Part shown: positions 8,615 to 18,079 of the stretch, piece after piece
How the letters are laid out: the number at the start of each line of letters is the position of its first letter
Position numbering within the stretch: the stretch's first letter is position 1
Assembly (NCBI GenBank): GCA_947625885.1
Contig: CANQQA010000014.1
Span: 1-61,456 of the forward strand
Source: an uncultured Bacteroidales bacterium
GTDB lineage: Bacteria > Bacteroidota > Bacteroidia > Bacteroidales > UBA11471
DNA: 61,456 nucleotides
Reading direction: 5' to 3'
The notes under the pieces: model-generated
Told to the model about the DNA's origin: nothing
Seen by the model: the letters and a program-made list of their open reading frames with translations, nothing else
Database searches by the model: none
Program-made: the position numbers and the translations under genes

Positions 8615-10042
8615 ATGCTCAGCGACTATTTCATCAAACAACTCTCCGAAAATCTGCCTTACGTGCCTACGGAGGAACAGGCGGAGGCGATAGCGCATCT
8701 CGCCGATTTCTTGTGGGACGACAATGTGCCGTCGGTCTTTCTATTGAAAGGGTATGCCGGTACGGGCAAGACGTCGCTTGTGGGTGCGCTAGTGAAAACG
8801 CTCGAGTCGTTCGAGCGGCGGTGCATACTGCTTGCTCCGACGGGTCGCGCCGCGAAAGTTTTTGCTTCGTATGCGGGGCATGCCGCCTATACCATACATA
8901 AGAAGATATACCGCCAACGGGTGTTTACGGGCGATTTCTCCGGATTCCAGTTGGCACACAATGCGCATAAAAACACATTTTTTATCGTCGATGAGGCGTC
9001 GATGATAGCCAACAGCTCCGGCGACGGCGTCGCTTGCGGGTCGGGGCAGCTGCTCGACGACCTTTTCCAATATGTATATTCCGGCGCAGGGTGCCGCCTG
9101 ATTCTGCTGGGCGATACGGCGCAGCTCCCGCCGGTGGGGCAGGCGGAGAGTCCGGCTCTCGACGAGAAGTATGTGCAGCGGTACGGCTATCCGGTGTACG
9201 GCTGCGAATTGACGGGCGTGGTGCGGCAGAGCGAAGATTCGGGCGTGCTGTTCAATGCCACGCGCCTGCGGGCGGAGATGCGGCAGACGCCGCTCGCCCT
9301 GCCGAAAATCCGTCTGTCGGGATTTCCCGATATGCGCTACGTGCGGGGCGATGAACTGATAGAGGCGCTCTCGACCGACTACCGACGCGACGGCATGGAC
9401 GAAACGATAATCGTAACCCGCTCGAACAGACGGGCAAATATTTTCAATCAAGGGGTGCGCAACCGCATTCTTTACCGCGAGGAGGAGCTCGTGTCGGGCG
9501 ATCTGTTGCTGATAGCCCGCAACAACTATTTTTGGAGCGAGACGTACGAAAATCTCGATTTCATCGCCAACGGCGACGTGGCACGGGTGGTGAAGGTGCG
9601 CGGCACGTGCGAGATGTACGGCTTCCGCTTTGCCGACGTGGCGCTCTATTTCCCCGATTACGACACGGAAATAGAGGCGAAAGTGATACTCGACACGCTG
9701 CAATCGGAATCGCCGTCGCTCACGGCGGAGGAGAACAACCGCCTCTTTACTGCCGTGATGGACGACTATGCCGACGTGCCGTCGAAACGCGAACGCTTGA
9801 AGCGGCTGAAACGCGACGTATGGTTCAACGCCCTGCAAGTGAAGTATGCCTATGCCGTAACGTGCCACAAGGCGCAGGGCGGACAGTGGAGCAACGTGTA
9901 TGTGGATATGGGATATATCCGCCCCGATGCTTTGGGTCTGGATTTTTACCGCTGGCTCTACACGGCATTCACCCGCACGACGGGGCGGCTCTCGCTCGTC
10001 AATGCTTCACAGGAATATCTCGAAGACAAACTGCCCGAATAA
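8615..10042 (+). CDS. RecD/Pif1-like superfamily 1 DNA helicase (AAA ATPase)
   Basis: A 475-residue protein when started at 8615, the ATG just downstream of the promoter; the ATG at 8564 would precede the transcription start. Walker A is GYAGTGKTS near residues 46-54, Walker B is FIVDEASM, a sensor-like LILLGDTAQLPPVG follows, and the C-terminal motif is AVTCHKAQGGQWSNVYVD with TAFTRT. This matches stand-alone RecD-like or Dda/Pif1-like helicases common in Bacteroidetes, which unwind DNA 5'-3'. No RecB or RecC gene is adjacent. It converges with the cardiolipin synthase gene, with 11 bp between the stop codons. Confidence 0.9.
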   Translation: MLSDYFIKQLSENLPYVPTEEQAEAIAHLADFLWDDNVPSVFLLKGYAGTGKTSLVGALVKTLESFERRCILLAPTGRAAKVFASYAGHAAYTIHKKIYRQRVFTGDFSGFQLAHNAHKNTFFIVDEASMIANSSGDGVACGSGQLLDDLFQYVYSGAGCRLILLGDTAQLPPVGQAESPALDEKYVQRYGYPVYGCELTGVVRQSEDSGVLFNATRLRAEMRQTPLALPKIRLSGFPDMRYVRGDELIEALSTDYRRDGMDETIIVTRSNRRANIFNQGVRNRILYREEELVSGDLLLIARNNYFWSETYENLDFIANGDVARVVKVRGTCEMYGFRFADVALYFPDYDTEIEAKVILDTLQSESPSLTAEENNRLFTAVMDDYADVPSKRERLKRLKRDVWFNALQVKYAYAVTCHKAQGGQWSNVYVDMGYIRPDALGLDFYRWLYTAFTRTTGRLSLVNASQEYLEDKLPE

Positions 10043-10053
10043 CGGCGAACGGA

Positions 10054-11499
10054 TTACAGTACGGGACTCATCAGCCGCACGAACGACTCGACCACCCGCG
10101 TGGTGCGCGGACGGCGTATCCATTCGCCCAACGAAATGTTGCGGCACTGCTGCATGTCGTCGATGAAAATTTGTTTCAGACGCTTCGCCGTGTCGGGGCT
10201 GTACATGAATGCGTTGATTTCGAAATTGTGGTCGAAGCTGCGGAAATCGAAATTGGTGGAGCCGACCGTTGAAAATTCGTCGTCGATGACGATGGTTTTG
10301 GCGTGCAGGAATCCCGCTTGATAAAAATAGACTTTTACGCCCGCCTGCAAAATGTTTCGCAGGTAGGATTGCGAGGCAAGCTGCAACAAACGGGAATCGC
10401 CGTGCGCGGGAATCATGAGGCGCACATCGACTTTCGACAGCGCGGCGACCTGCAAGACTTTGAGCAGGCTGTCGGTGGGGAGGAAATAGGGCGTTTGTAT
10501 ATAAATGTAGCTTTTGGCATTGGAAATGGCTCGGAGGAAAGAGAGGGCGATTTCTTTCCATTCGCCTAACGGACCGCCGGTGAGTATCTGTATGTCGGTA
10601 TTGCCTTCGCATTTGATTGCCGGATAGTAAGCCGCTGCCGACAGAAATTCCTGCGAGGTAAAACTCCAATCAATGGAAAATGCTGTTTGCAAACCGTACA
10701 CCGCCGTGCCTTCGATGCGAATGTGCGTGTCGCGCCATACGCCCCAACTTACACCGTCGCGGTAGCGGTCGGCAATGTTCATGCCGCCGATGTAGCCGAC
10801 CTTTCCGTCGATAATCGCCACTTTGCGGTGGTTGCGGTAGTTGAGCTTGTTGGCGAGCTGCGGGAAGGTAACTTTGAAGAACGGGCGTATCTCCACGCCG
10901 GCACGCCGCATTTCGTCATGAAAACTCCTTTTCACCCGCCAGCAGCCCACATCGTCGTAGAGCACGCGGATTTTTACACCCTGTCGGGCTTTTTCCACGA
11001 GAATGTCTTTTATGGTATTGCCGAGCGAATCGTTGTCAAAAATGTAGTATTGCAGATGAATGAACGCGGTCGCCCCTTTCAAGTCGCGTATCAGTGCGTC
11101 GAATTTGCTTGCGCCGTCGGTGAATATTTCGATGCGGTTTTGCACGAAAAGTTTGGTGCCGCCCAGTTTGTAGCCGAGCTGTATCTGCTGTTTGCCTGCC
11201 GGCGACAGCGGCGACGATACGGTGGGGGTGCCCGACCCCGTATCGGACATGCGCTGCAAGATGCGCCGCTTGTGCCGCGAAATCATGCGCGTGTGGCGGT
11301 ACTGCTGCCCGAAAAAGAGATAGAATATGAAACCGCCGATAGGGAGAAATACCAATACGACAATCCATGCAAGGCTTTTTACGGGATTCCGGTTTTCGAG
11401 TATGACGACGATGATGGTAAAGATTATCGTCAATACGAAAGCGGCGTAGATACTGTAATAAACCCAATCGCTCCAATTGTATGTCAGAAAATCGAGCAT
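10054..11499 (-). CDS. cls: Cardiolipin synthase (phospholipase D family)
   Basis: A 481-residue membrane protein started at ATG 11499; the in-frame extension to 11568 is not membrane-like and was not used. Two N-terminal transmembrane helices (WVYYSIYAAFVLTIIFTIIV and SLAWIVVLVFLPIGGFIFYL) precede two HKD phospholipase D motifs: NHRKVAIIDGKVGYIGGMN and HAKTIVIDDEFSTVGSTNFD. It condenses two phosphatidylglycerol molecules, or PG with PE, into cardiolipin at the inner membrane. A weaker promoter-like pair lies upstream on the minus strand (ATTG at 11564-11561, 19 bp, TATCTTAG at 11541-11534). The 235-bp gap to the next gene is otherwise undistinguished. Confidence 0.95.
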   Translation of the reverse strand: MLDFLTYNWSDWVYYSIYAAFVLTIIFTIIVVILENRNPVKSLAWIVVLVFLPIGGFIFYLFFGQQYRHTRMISRHKRRILQRMSDTGSGTPTVSSPLSPAGKQQIQLGYKLGGTKLFVQNRIEIFTDGASKFDALIRDLKGATAFIHLQYYIFDNDSLGNTIKDILVEKARQGVKIRVLYDDVGCWRVKRSFHDEMRRAGVEIRPFFKVTFPQLANKLNYRNHRKVAIIDGKVGYIGGMNIADRYRDGVSWGVWRDTHIRIEGTAVYGLQTAFSIDWSFTSQEFLSAAAYYPAIKCEGNTDIQILTGGPLGEWKEIALSFLRAISNAKSYIYIQTPYFLPTDSLLKVLQVAALSKVDVRLMIPAHGDSRLLQLASQSYLRNILQAGVKVYFYQAGFLHAKTIVIDDEFSTVGSTNFDFRSFDHNFEINAFMYSPDTAKRLKQIFIDDMQQCRNISLGEWIRRPRTTRVVESFVRLMSPVL

Positions 11500-11734
11500 T
11501 GTGTTTTTGTTTGTCGTATGGAAATAATTTTGGCTAAGATAACGAAAAAAACGGAAAATGCAATACAAATGTTTGAAAAAGATAAAATCGAATGCGAGAA
11601 TGCCGAAAAAACGGCGGCTGCCGTTGCGCGATGTTATAAACAGTTAAAAAAGGTTTTGTTCGGGTCGGAGATTAAACCTTTGCGGGGTACGGTTGTCAAA
11701 ACGTCGGATTTTTTGACAAAGAATTTGTCTCGAA

Positions 11735-14659
11735 ATGAAAAAATATATTTCGCTTCTCGTCTTTTTCGTGTGCGGACTCTCCGTTTCAGCCCAATGGGAC
11801 GGCGGATTCGGCGGCTATCGACCGCCGCGGCAGGGCGATGCCCGCAGTGAAGCTCCCGACGATAAGGCGGAATATCATATTACGGGCAGGGTGCTCGACG
11901 AAAAAGGCGAACCGATGGTTGCCGTTTCGGTGCGCCTGCTGTCGGCAGCCGACAGTTCGCTCGTCGCCGGTACGGGTACGATGACCGACGACAACGGAAA
12001 ATTTCTGCTCAATAACCTGAAACGAGGAAATTATTTGGTGCATCTCACCTTTCTCGGCTATAAACCGCAATATAAAGAGGCGCGGCTGTTGCGGGTGCAG
12101 CCCTCTGTCGAACTGGGTACGGTTACGCTGGAACCTGATGTGGTGATGTTGCAGGAGGCGGTGGTCGTGGGTGTCGTGCCCCCTGTCGTCGTGAAAGAAG
12201 ATACGCTGGAATACAATGCCGATTCGTTCAAGGCGCAGCCCAATGCCGCAGTGGAAGATGTGTTGAAAAAGCTGCCCGGCGTAGATGTCGATGACGAGGG
12301 CGGCATCAAGGTACAGGGTAAAGAGGTGAAAAAGATTTTGGTCGATGGAAAAGAATTTTTCTCGGACGACCCGAAAGTTGCTTCCAAGAATCTGCCCGCC
12401 AGCATGATAGACAAAATACAGGTGGTCGACCGCAAGTCCGATGAGGCGCGTTTCTCCGGCGTCGACGACGGCGAAGAAGAGACCGTCATCAACCTGACCG
12501 TGAAGAAAGGCATGAAACAGGGCTGGTTCGGAGCGGCGCAGGGTGGCGGCGGTACGCGTATGGAGGAGTTCGACCCGATGTATGAAGTCAACGGTATCGC
12601 CAACCGGTTTGTCAATAGCAGCCAATTCACGCTTTTGGGCGGTTACAACAACACCAACAATCAGGGTGCGTCCGATTTGGCATCGTCGATGTTTCAGGGC
12701 AGCAACCGCATCAGGAGCGATGGCAGAGGCGAAGGAAAAACGGGTATGGTAGGCGGCAACTTCAATACCGGCAACGAATCGGAAACTTTCCGTGTCGGAG
12801 GTTCCGTAAACTATATGACGAGCAACCGGTATTATTGGAGCCGCAGCGAGCAGCAGAATTTCCTGACCGCCGACAGTTCGTCGTTCGACAATTCCCTTTC
12901 GGAGAACAGAAACATCAGCCATAATTTGCGCATGAATTTCCGTCTGCGGTGGGAGATAGATACCTTGACGGCGTTGGAATTCGCTCCGAATTTCGGATTC
13001 AACAAGTCGCTCCCCGACAACGAGAGCTATTCCGAAACGATGGGCGGATACCGCGATGTGGCGCTGGCAGAGCGCGACAGCGTGAACGACCAGCGCTCCA
13101 TTTCGGAAGCCGACGCGCACGGATATAATTTGTCGGGACGGCTTAGTTTCAGTCGCGCTTTCCGAAGCGACCCGCGCCGGCGGTTCAGTTTCAGTTTCAA
13201 TTACAGCGGCAACCGGAACGAAGAAGACGGAACGTCGTATGACCTCCTGAACCTTTATCGGCAAAACGTGCGCGACTCCATACGGAATCAGCAGGACAAC
13301 AATACGCAAGACGGAAAGTCGTATGATGTACGCGCTACCTACGTGGAGCCGTTGTCGACACACTACTATTTGGATTTCGTCTATCAATACCGATACAATA
13401 ACAACGATGCCGACGCTTATACATACGATATGGACGATACCGGCGGGTATGTGGTGCTCGATTCGCTGGGATTTCCCGTCGCCGACCCGAATTTAAGCGA
13501 TGTGTCGCGCAGCCGCTACCAGACGCACAGGGGCGAAGTTTCGCTGCGAGGCGTCTATGCCAAGATGAATTTCAGCGTGGGCGGCAATGTGGAGCATCAG
13601 AAAAGGGAAACGCGTTATCTCTTCGGTCGCAACACCGACAACGACATTACGACCCGCACGTTCAATTTTTCGCCGTCGCTGCGTCTGCGCTACCGCATCA
13701 ACAAAAACAAAAACCTGCGTGCCGATTATCGGGGAAATTCCACCCAACCGTCTGCCCGCCAGTTGCAGCAGGCGCCCGATATGTCCAATCCGCTGAACAT
13801 CTATATCGGAAATCCCGATTTGAAATCGTCGTTCCGCCACCGCATAACGCTGCGATACAATGCGTACAATCCCGATACGTACCGGACGTTCTCGCTGAAT
13901 GCCAATGCCAATGTTACGCAAAATTCCATCGTCGATAAGACTACATACACCGACGACGGCGGTCGCATTCGCACGCCGGTAAACGTCAAGGGGGTGTGGT
14001 CGGCAGGAGCATGGATTTATTACGATATGCCTTTCAAGCGAAATAAAAAATTCAGATTCAACAGCAACACCAATCTCAATTACCAAAATTCGGTGGGCTT
14101 TGTTTCGCTCGACCGCAAAGAGACCGACAAAAACGTTTCGCGCGATGTTTCGGTGGGCGAAAGGATGTCGTTGCGCTATTCGGCTGAACATCTGAATTTC
14201 TTTGTAGAAGGGAATTATAATTTCGAGTATGTGAACAATACGATACAGACATCGAACAACCTGTTTACTTCGCGTTTCGGTGCGCGTGCCGGTCTCGACT
14301 GCTTTTTCGATTGCGGTCTGTCGTTCGGGACGGATTGCCGTTACACGGGTACGGCAGGTATGGCAGAGGGATACAACCTGCACAAAGTGATTTGGAATGC
14401 GTCGGCTGCCTACTCTTTGTTGAAGAATAAAAGTCTGACCTTGAAGTTCAAGGTGTATGACATTCTGCAACAAAATTCGAACATAAGCCGTTCGGTGAGC
14501 GGTACGTATGTGCGCGACGAAGAAACGAATGCGCTTGGCAGCTACTGCATATTATCTGTGGCTTACCAGTTCAAAAAATTCGGAAAAGGCAGCGACGGCG
14601 AGATGCCGCGCGGCGGTTTCGGCGGCGGTCGCGGACCACGAGGATATGAGCGTTTTTAG
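11735..14659 (+). CDS. Outer membrane beta-barrel protein with carboxypeptidase-regulatory-like domain
   Basis: A 974-residue exported protein with a signal peptide ending in LSVSAQ. Residues about 45-140 form a CarboxypepD-reg-like domain (ITGRVLDEKGEPMVAVSVRL). A plug-like region follows (VEDVLKKLPGVDVDDEGGIK, KILVDGKEFFSDDPKVASKN, MIDKIQVVDRKSDEA), then a long barrel. This is the OMP_b-brl_3 type related to TonB-dependent receptors but distinct from SusC, with no SusD partner. The C-terminus is Gly-rich (GGFGGGRGPRGYERF), unusual for a barrel whose last strand normally ends the chain. A role in export or uptake across the outer membrane is likely; the substrate is unknown. Confidence 0.9.
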   Translation: MKKYISLLVFFVCGLSVSAQWDGGFGGYRPPRQGDARSEAPDDKAEYHITGRVLDEKGEPMVAVSVRLLSAADSSLVAGTGTMTDDNGKFLLNNLKRGNYLVHLTFLGYKPQYKEARLLRVQPSVELGTVTLEPDVVMLQEAVVVGVVPPVVVKEDTLEYNADSFKAQPNAAVEDVLKKLPGVDVDDEGGIKVQGKEVKKILVDGKEFFSDDPKVASKNLPASMIDKIQVVDRKSDEARFSGVDDGEEETVINLTVKKGMKQGWFGAAQGGGGTRMEEFDPMYEVNGIANRFVNSSQFTLLGGYNNTNNQGASDLASSMFQGSNRIRSDGRGEGKTGMVGGNFNTGNESETFRVGGSVNYMTSNRYYWSRSEQQNFLTADSSSFDNSLSENRNISHNLRMNFRLRWEIDTLTALEFAPNFGFNKSLPDNESYSETMGGYRDVALAERDSVNDQRSISEADAHGYNLSGRLSFSRAFRSDPRRRFSFSFNYSGNRNEEDGTSYDLLNLYRQNVRDSIRNQQDNNTQDGKSYDVRATYVEPLSTHYYLDFVYQYRYNNNDADAYTYDMDDTGGYVVLDSLGFPVADPNLSDVSRSRYQTHRGEVSLRGVYAKMNFSVGGNVEHQKRETRYLFGRNTDNDITTRTFNFSPSLRLRYRINKNKNLRADYRGNSTQPSARQLQQAPDMSNPLNIYIGNPDLKSSFRHRITLRYNAYNPDTYRTFSLNANANVTQNSIVDKTTYTDDGGRIRTPVNVKGVWSAGAWIYYDMPFKRNKKFRFNSNTNLNYQNSVGFVSLDRKETDKNVSRDVSVGERMSLRYSAEHLNFFVEGNYNFEYVNNTIQTSNNLFTSRFGARAGLDCFFDCGLSFGTDCRYTGTAGMAEGYNLHKVIWNASAAYSLLKNKSLTLKFKVYDILQQNSNISRSVSGTYVRDEETNALGSYCILSVAYQFKKFGKGSDGEMPRGGFGGGRGPRGYERF

Positions 14660-14725
14660 CTTTGCTTTTTGATAGTGTTGTGAAGAAAGTCGGGAGTCGG
14701 GGACGATTTCCGGCTTTCGTTTTTG

Positions 14726-14733
14726 TATCTTTG
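14726..14733 (+). promoter_or_regulatory. -7 promoter element of apbE
   Basis: TATCTTTG, a consensus -7 box, 21 bp before the chosen apbE start. No clear TTTG at -33. Confidence 0.6.
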
Positions 14734-14754
14734 CCGTCAAGAAAAAATGAAACG

Positions 14755-15774
14755 ATGAAAAGAGGTGCGATAGCGTGTATGTTGTTGGTTGTTGCCGTCG
14801 TAGTGGCGCTCTTGTGGCGCGATTGCAGCGGCGGGAAGCCGGCAGCGTATCATTACGACGAAGGATTGGTTTTCCACACGGTGTATCATTTTACTTACGA
14901 GTCGCCGGAAAATTATCAGTCGCAAATAGAGGAGGAGTTGCAGCGGTTCAATGCGTCGCTGTCGCCGTTTGAGCCGCACTCGCTCATTTCCCGATTCAAC
15001 AGCAACGATTCGACGGCGCGTGCCGACGGTTGGTTTACCGCTGTTTTTACGCGGGCAAAAGAGGTGTGGCAGGACACCGAAGGGGCATTCGACCCTACGG
15101 TGTCGCCGCTAATCAATGCGTGGGGATTCGGTTTCAAGAGCGGCATACCGGTTACTCCGGCGGTGGTCGATAGCCTGTGGCAGCTCGTAGGCATGGAGCG
15201 CGTTTCGCTCGCCGACGGGCGGTTGCGGAAAGACGATGCCCGCATGACGCTCGATTTTTCCGCCATAGCCAAAGGGTTTGCCGTCGATGTCGTGGCATCG
15301 TTTCTGCGGGCGCAGGGCGTTGAAAATTATTTGGTGGAAATCGGTGGAGAGGTGGCTGCCCGCGGACGGAATGCCCGCGGCGAATTATGGCGCGTGGGCA
15401 TTGATACGCCCGATGAAAACAACGTCGCCGGAGGCGATATACAAGAGGTTGTCGTGCTCGACGATGCTGCACTGGCGACGTCGGGCAATTACCGCAACTT
15501 CCGCATCGTCGATGGTAAACGCGTGGCGCATACCATCGACCCGACGACCGGCTATCCTGCCGTGCATTCCCTCCTGAGTGCGACCGTGCTGGCGCCCGAC
15601 TGCATGACTGCCGATGCCTATGCCACCGCCTTCATGGTGCTCGGGGTGGAAAAGAGTCTTGAAATTGCCGAGCGGCACGACGATATGGAAACCTACCTTA
15701 TTTATGCCGTAGATTCCGCGGAGAGCGCCGTTGCCATGACCTCCGGCATGGAAGAGTATCTTTTCGGCGAGTGA
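14755..15774 (+). CDS. apbE: FAD:protein FMN transferase (ApbE)
   Basis: A 339-residue lipoprotein-like or membrane-anchored protein started at ATG 14755, just after the -7 box; the upstream extension would lie in the promoter. The N-terminal hydrophobic segment is CMLLVVAVVVALLW followed by RDCSGG. ApbE features: FNASLSPFEPHSLISRFN, DPTVSPLINAWGFG, DFSAIAKGFAVDVVASFL, NYLVEIGGEVAARGRN, HTIDPTTGYPA and DCMTADAYATAFMVLG. It transfers FMN to a Thr of flavoproteins such as NqrB, NqrC or RnfG in the periplasm, using FAD. No target protein lies in the window. Confidence 0.95.
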   Translation: MKRGAIACMLLVVAVVVALLWRDCSGGKPAAYHYDEGLVFHTVYHFTYESPENYQSQIEEELQRFNASLSPFEPHSLISRFNSNDSTARADGWFTAVFTRAKEVWQDTEGAFDPTVSPLINAWGFGFKSGIPVTPAVVDSLWQLVGMERVSLADGRLRKDDARMTLDFSAIAKGFAVDVVASFLRAQGVENYLVEIGGEVAARGRNARGELWRVGIDTPDENNVAGGDIQEVVVLDDAALATSGNYRNFRIVDGKRVAHTIDPTTGYPAVHSLLSATVLAPDCMTADAYATAFMVLGVEKSLEIAERHDDMETYLIYAVDSAESAVAMTSGMEEYLFGE

Positions 15775-15827
15775 ACGCGCCGTTACAGAACAGATGTTTT
15801 TCCGTATAAGAAAAATGAAAGAAAAAC

Positions 15828-15859
15828 TTTCCGTATTTCCGAATATTCGTTTATATTTG
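15828..15859 (+). promoter_or_regulatory. Promoter of the aminotransferase gene
   Basis: TTTC (15828-15831), 20 bp, TATATTTG (15852-15859). This places the start codon at 15887 rather than upstream. Confidence 0.7.
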
Positions 15860-15886
15860 CAAGGCTTTTACAAAAAACGAAAAAAC

Positions 15887-17080
15887 ATGAATCAGTTATC
15901 AGACCGTTTGATGAGTCTCGCTCCGTCGGAGACGCTCGCCATGTCGCAGAAAAGCAACGAACTGAAAGCGCAAGGTGTCGATGTTATCAACCTGAGTGTG
16001 GGGGAACCCGATTTCAACACTCCCGACCATATCAAAGCCGCAGCCAAAAAGGCTATCGACGATAACTTCTCTTTCTATTCGCCGGTACCCGGTTATTTGG
16101 ATTTGCGGAAAGCAATTTGCGGAAAACTCAAAAACGAAAACGGTCTTGATTTTACGCCGGAACAGATTGTGGTGTCCAACGGCGCCAAACAGGCGATATG
16201 CAATGCCGTGCTGTGTATCGTTAATTCGGGCGACGAAGTGATCATACCCGCTCCATGTTGGGTGAGCTACGTCGAAATGGTGAAGCTCGCCGAAGGCAAA
16301 AGCGTAGTCGTGCCGGCAGGCATCGAACAGGATTTCAAAATTACGCCGGCACAGCTCGAAGCTGCCATTACGCCGAAGACGAAAGCGATTATACTCTGCT
16401 CACCGTCGAACCCGACAGGCAGTGTCTATTCTCGCGACGAACTGAAAGCGTTGGCAGATGTGCTGGCAAAGCACCCGCAGATTATTATCATCGCCGACGA
16501 AATATACGAACATATCAATTATGCGGGCGGACACCAGAGCATCGCCCAGTTTGAAAACGTGCGCGACCGCGTGGCAATCATCAACGGCGTTTCCAAAGCC
16601 TATGCCATGACAGGCTGGCGCATCGGTTTCATTGCTGCGCCGCTGTGGCTGGCAAAGGCTTGCAACAAATTGCAGAGCCAATATACGTCGGGTCCGAGCT
16701 CCATTGCCCAGAAAGCCTCTGTGGCAGCCTTTGCCGGCGACCAAAGCTGCGTGGAGGTGATGCGACAGGCTTTCGAGCGTCGCCGCAACCTTGTGGTGGA
16801 GCTGGCGCGCCAAATACCCGGATTCAAAGTCAATGTACCGCAAGGAGCATTTTATCTTTTCCCCGACGTGTCGTATTATTACGGAAAGAAATTCGGCGAC
16901 CGCATAATCAGCGGCTCTGCCGATTTGGCAATGTATCTGCTCGAAGAAGGGCATGTGGCTACGGTGGGCGGCGCTGCTTTCTGCGCTCCCGAGTGCCTGC
17001 GCTTCTCGTATGCCACTTCCGATGAAAATCTGGTGGAAGCCCTGCGCCGCATCAAAGAGGCACTGGCAAAGCTGCAATAA
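15887..17080 (+). CDS. Class I PLP-dependent aminotransferase (aspartate aminotransferase type)
   Basis: A 397-residue cytoplasmic enzyme started at ATG 15887, 28 bp after the -7 box. It shows the full class I pattern: INLSVGEPDFNTPDHIKAA at the N-terminus, YSPVPGYLDLRKAI, ILCSPSNPTGSVYSRDELKA, IIADEIYEHINY, and the PLP-lysine segment GVSKAYAMTGWRIGFIAAP. The C-terminal substrate Arg lies in CLRFSYATS. It probably interconverts aspartate and oxaloacetate with glutamate, although related family members use aromatic or other amino acids. Confidence 0.93.
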   Translation: MNQLSDRLMSLAPSETLAMSQKSNELKAQGVDVINLSVGEPDFNTPDHIKAAAKKAIDDNFSFYSPVPGYLDLRKAICGKLKNENGLDFTPEQIVVSNGAKQAICNAVLCIVNSGDEVIIPAPCWVSYVEMVKLAEGKSVVVPAGIEQDFKITPAQLEAAITPKTKAIILCSPSNPTGSVYSRDELKALADVLAKHPQIIIIADEIYEHINYAGGHQSIAQFENVRDRVAIINGVSKAYAMTGWRIGFIAAPLWLAKACNKLQSQYTSGPSSIAQKASVAAFAGDQSCVEVMRQAFERRRNLVVELARQIPGFKVNVPQGAFYLFPDVSYYYGKKFGDRIISGSADLAMYLLEEGHVATVGGAAFCAPECLRFSYATSDENLVEALRRIKEALAKLQ

Positions 17081-17142
17081 TCCTCTCCCTACATTAAACT
17101 ATTATAGTGGGTTATTCTGCGTGCGGATAAATTATAATATTT

Positions 17143-18078
17143 ATGCGGAAAGTATCGGTAGTTATGGCTACGTACAATGGCGAGCGTTATTTGCAGGAAC
17201 AGCTCGACACGATAGTTGGACAGACTTATCCGATATATGAATTAATCGTATCCGACGACCACAGTACGGACAATACGTGGAACATATTGGAGGATTATGC
17301 TTCCCGATATCCGTTTATACGGATTGTACGGCATGAGGGTGTGCGCGGTATCAATCATAATTTTTTCTCTGCCATACGGTTGGCTTCCGGCGATTTTATC
17401 GCTATTTCCGACCAAGACGATATTTGGGAATTGAATAAAATCGAATTGCAGATGAAGGCTATCGGCGAAGCGTTGTTATGTTCGCACAAAACAAAACCGT
17501 TTTCCGAAAATAACCTATTGGTGGATTATGATTCGCGGGTTCCCAACACCGGATTATTGCGGGTAATCGAAGTCTCTCCGTGTGCGGGTCATTCCTTGCT
17601 TTTCAGAAAAGAATTGTTGGAGCATTTTACACCGGTCGATGATTGTTTTTTTTACGATAGTCAATTGGTATGTGTGGCAACGGCTTTGGAAAGTCTGGTC
17701 TTTGTGAATGAGGTGTTAACGCATCATCGGCGTTTATTGTCTTCGGCGACAGTGCAGAAAAAATTCGGAAACAAGATTTCTTTTTCGGCAGTACGACAGG
17801 CATGGAAATTGTACCGAAAACATAAACCGGAGATGAAAAAGAGAGCACAGGTGCGAGAAAAATTTTTGAACGGCATTACCCCGAAAACGCCAGCCATCCA
17901 AGAGGGCATCAGGGTTTCCCAATTGCAGTACAGCTCATCATTTTTCGATTATTTACGTCTTACGGGTATTTATATCCGTCATCGGCAGGAAATTTTTTAT
18001 ACAAAAGAATCTCGTCCGCTGATTGCATTTATGCGGGCGGTATTTTTCCCGATACAGAGAGCTATTTACCGGCGGTAG
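17143..18078 (+). CDS. Family 2 glycosyltransferase
   Basis: A 311-residue protein with a GT-A fold N-terminus: VSVVMATYNGERYLQEQLD, then the nucleotide-binding SDDHSTDNT and the metal-binding ISDQDDIW. The C-terminal third is basic and lacks transmembrane helices. It transfers a sugar from a nucleotide donor to a glycan or lipid carrier, possibly in surface polysaccharide or O-antigen synthesis. It stands alone, 62 bp after the aminotransferase gene and convergent with the Crp/Fnr gene with one base between them. Its composition is AT-richer than its upstream neighbours. Confidence 0.88.
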   Translation: MRKVSVVMATYNGERYLQEQLDTIVGQTYPIYELIVSDDHSTDNTWNILEDYASRYPFIRIVRHEGVRGINHNFFSAIRLASGDFIAISDQDDIWELNKIELQMKAIGEALLCSHKTKPFSENNLLVDYDSRVPNTGLLRVIEVSPCAGHSLLFRKELLEHFTPVDDCFFYDSQLVCVATALESLVFVNEVLTHHRRLLSSATVQKKFGNKISFSAVRQAWKLYRKHKPEMKKRAQVREKFLNGITPKTPAIQEGIRVSQLQYSSSFFDYLRLTGIYIRHRQEIFYTKESRPLIAFMRAVFFPIQRAIYRR

Positions 18079-18079
18079 C

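Noticed and set aside
11655-11682. TTTG with AACCTTTG before the beta-barrel protein gene
   Set aside because: The spacing is 16 bp and the -7 lacks its first T, so it was not called a promoter.
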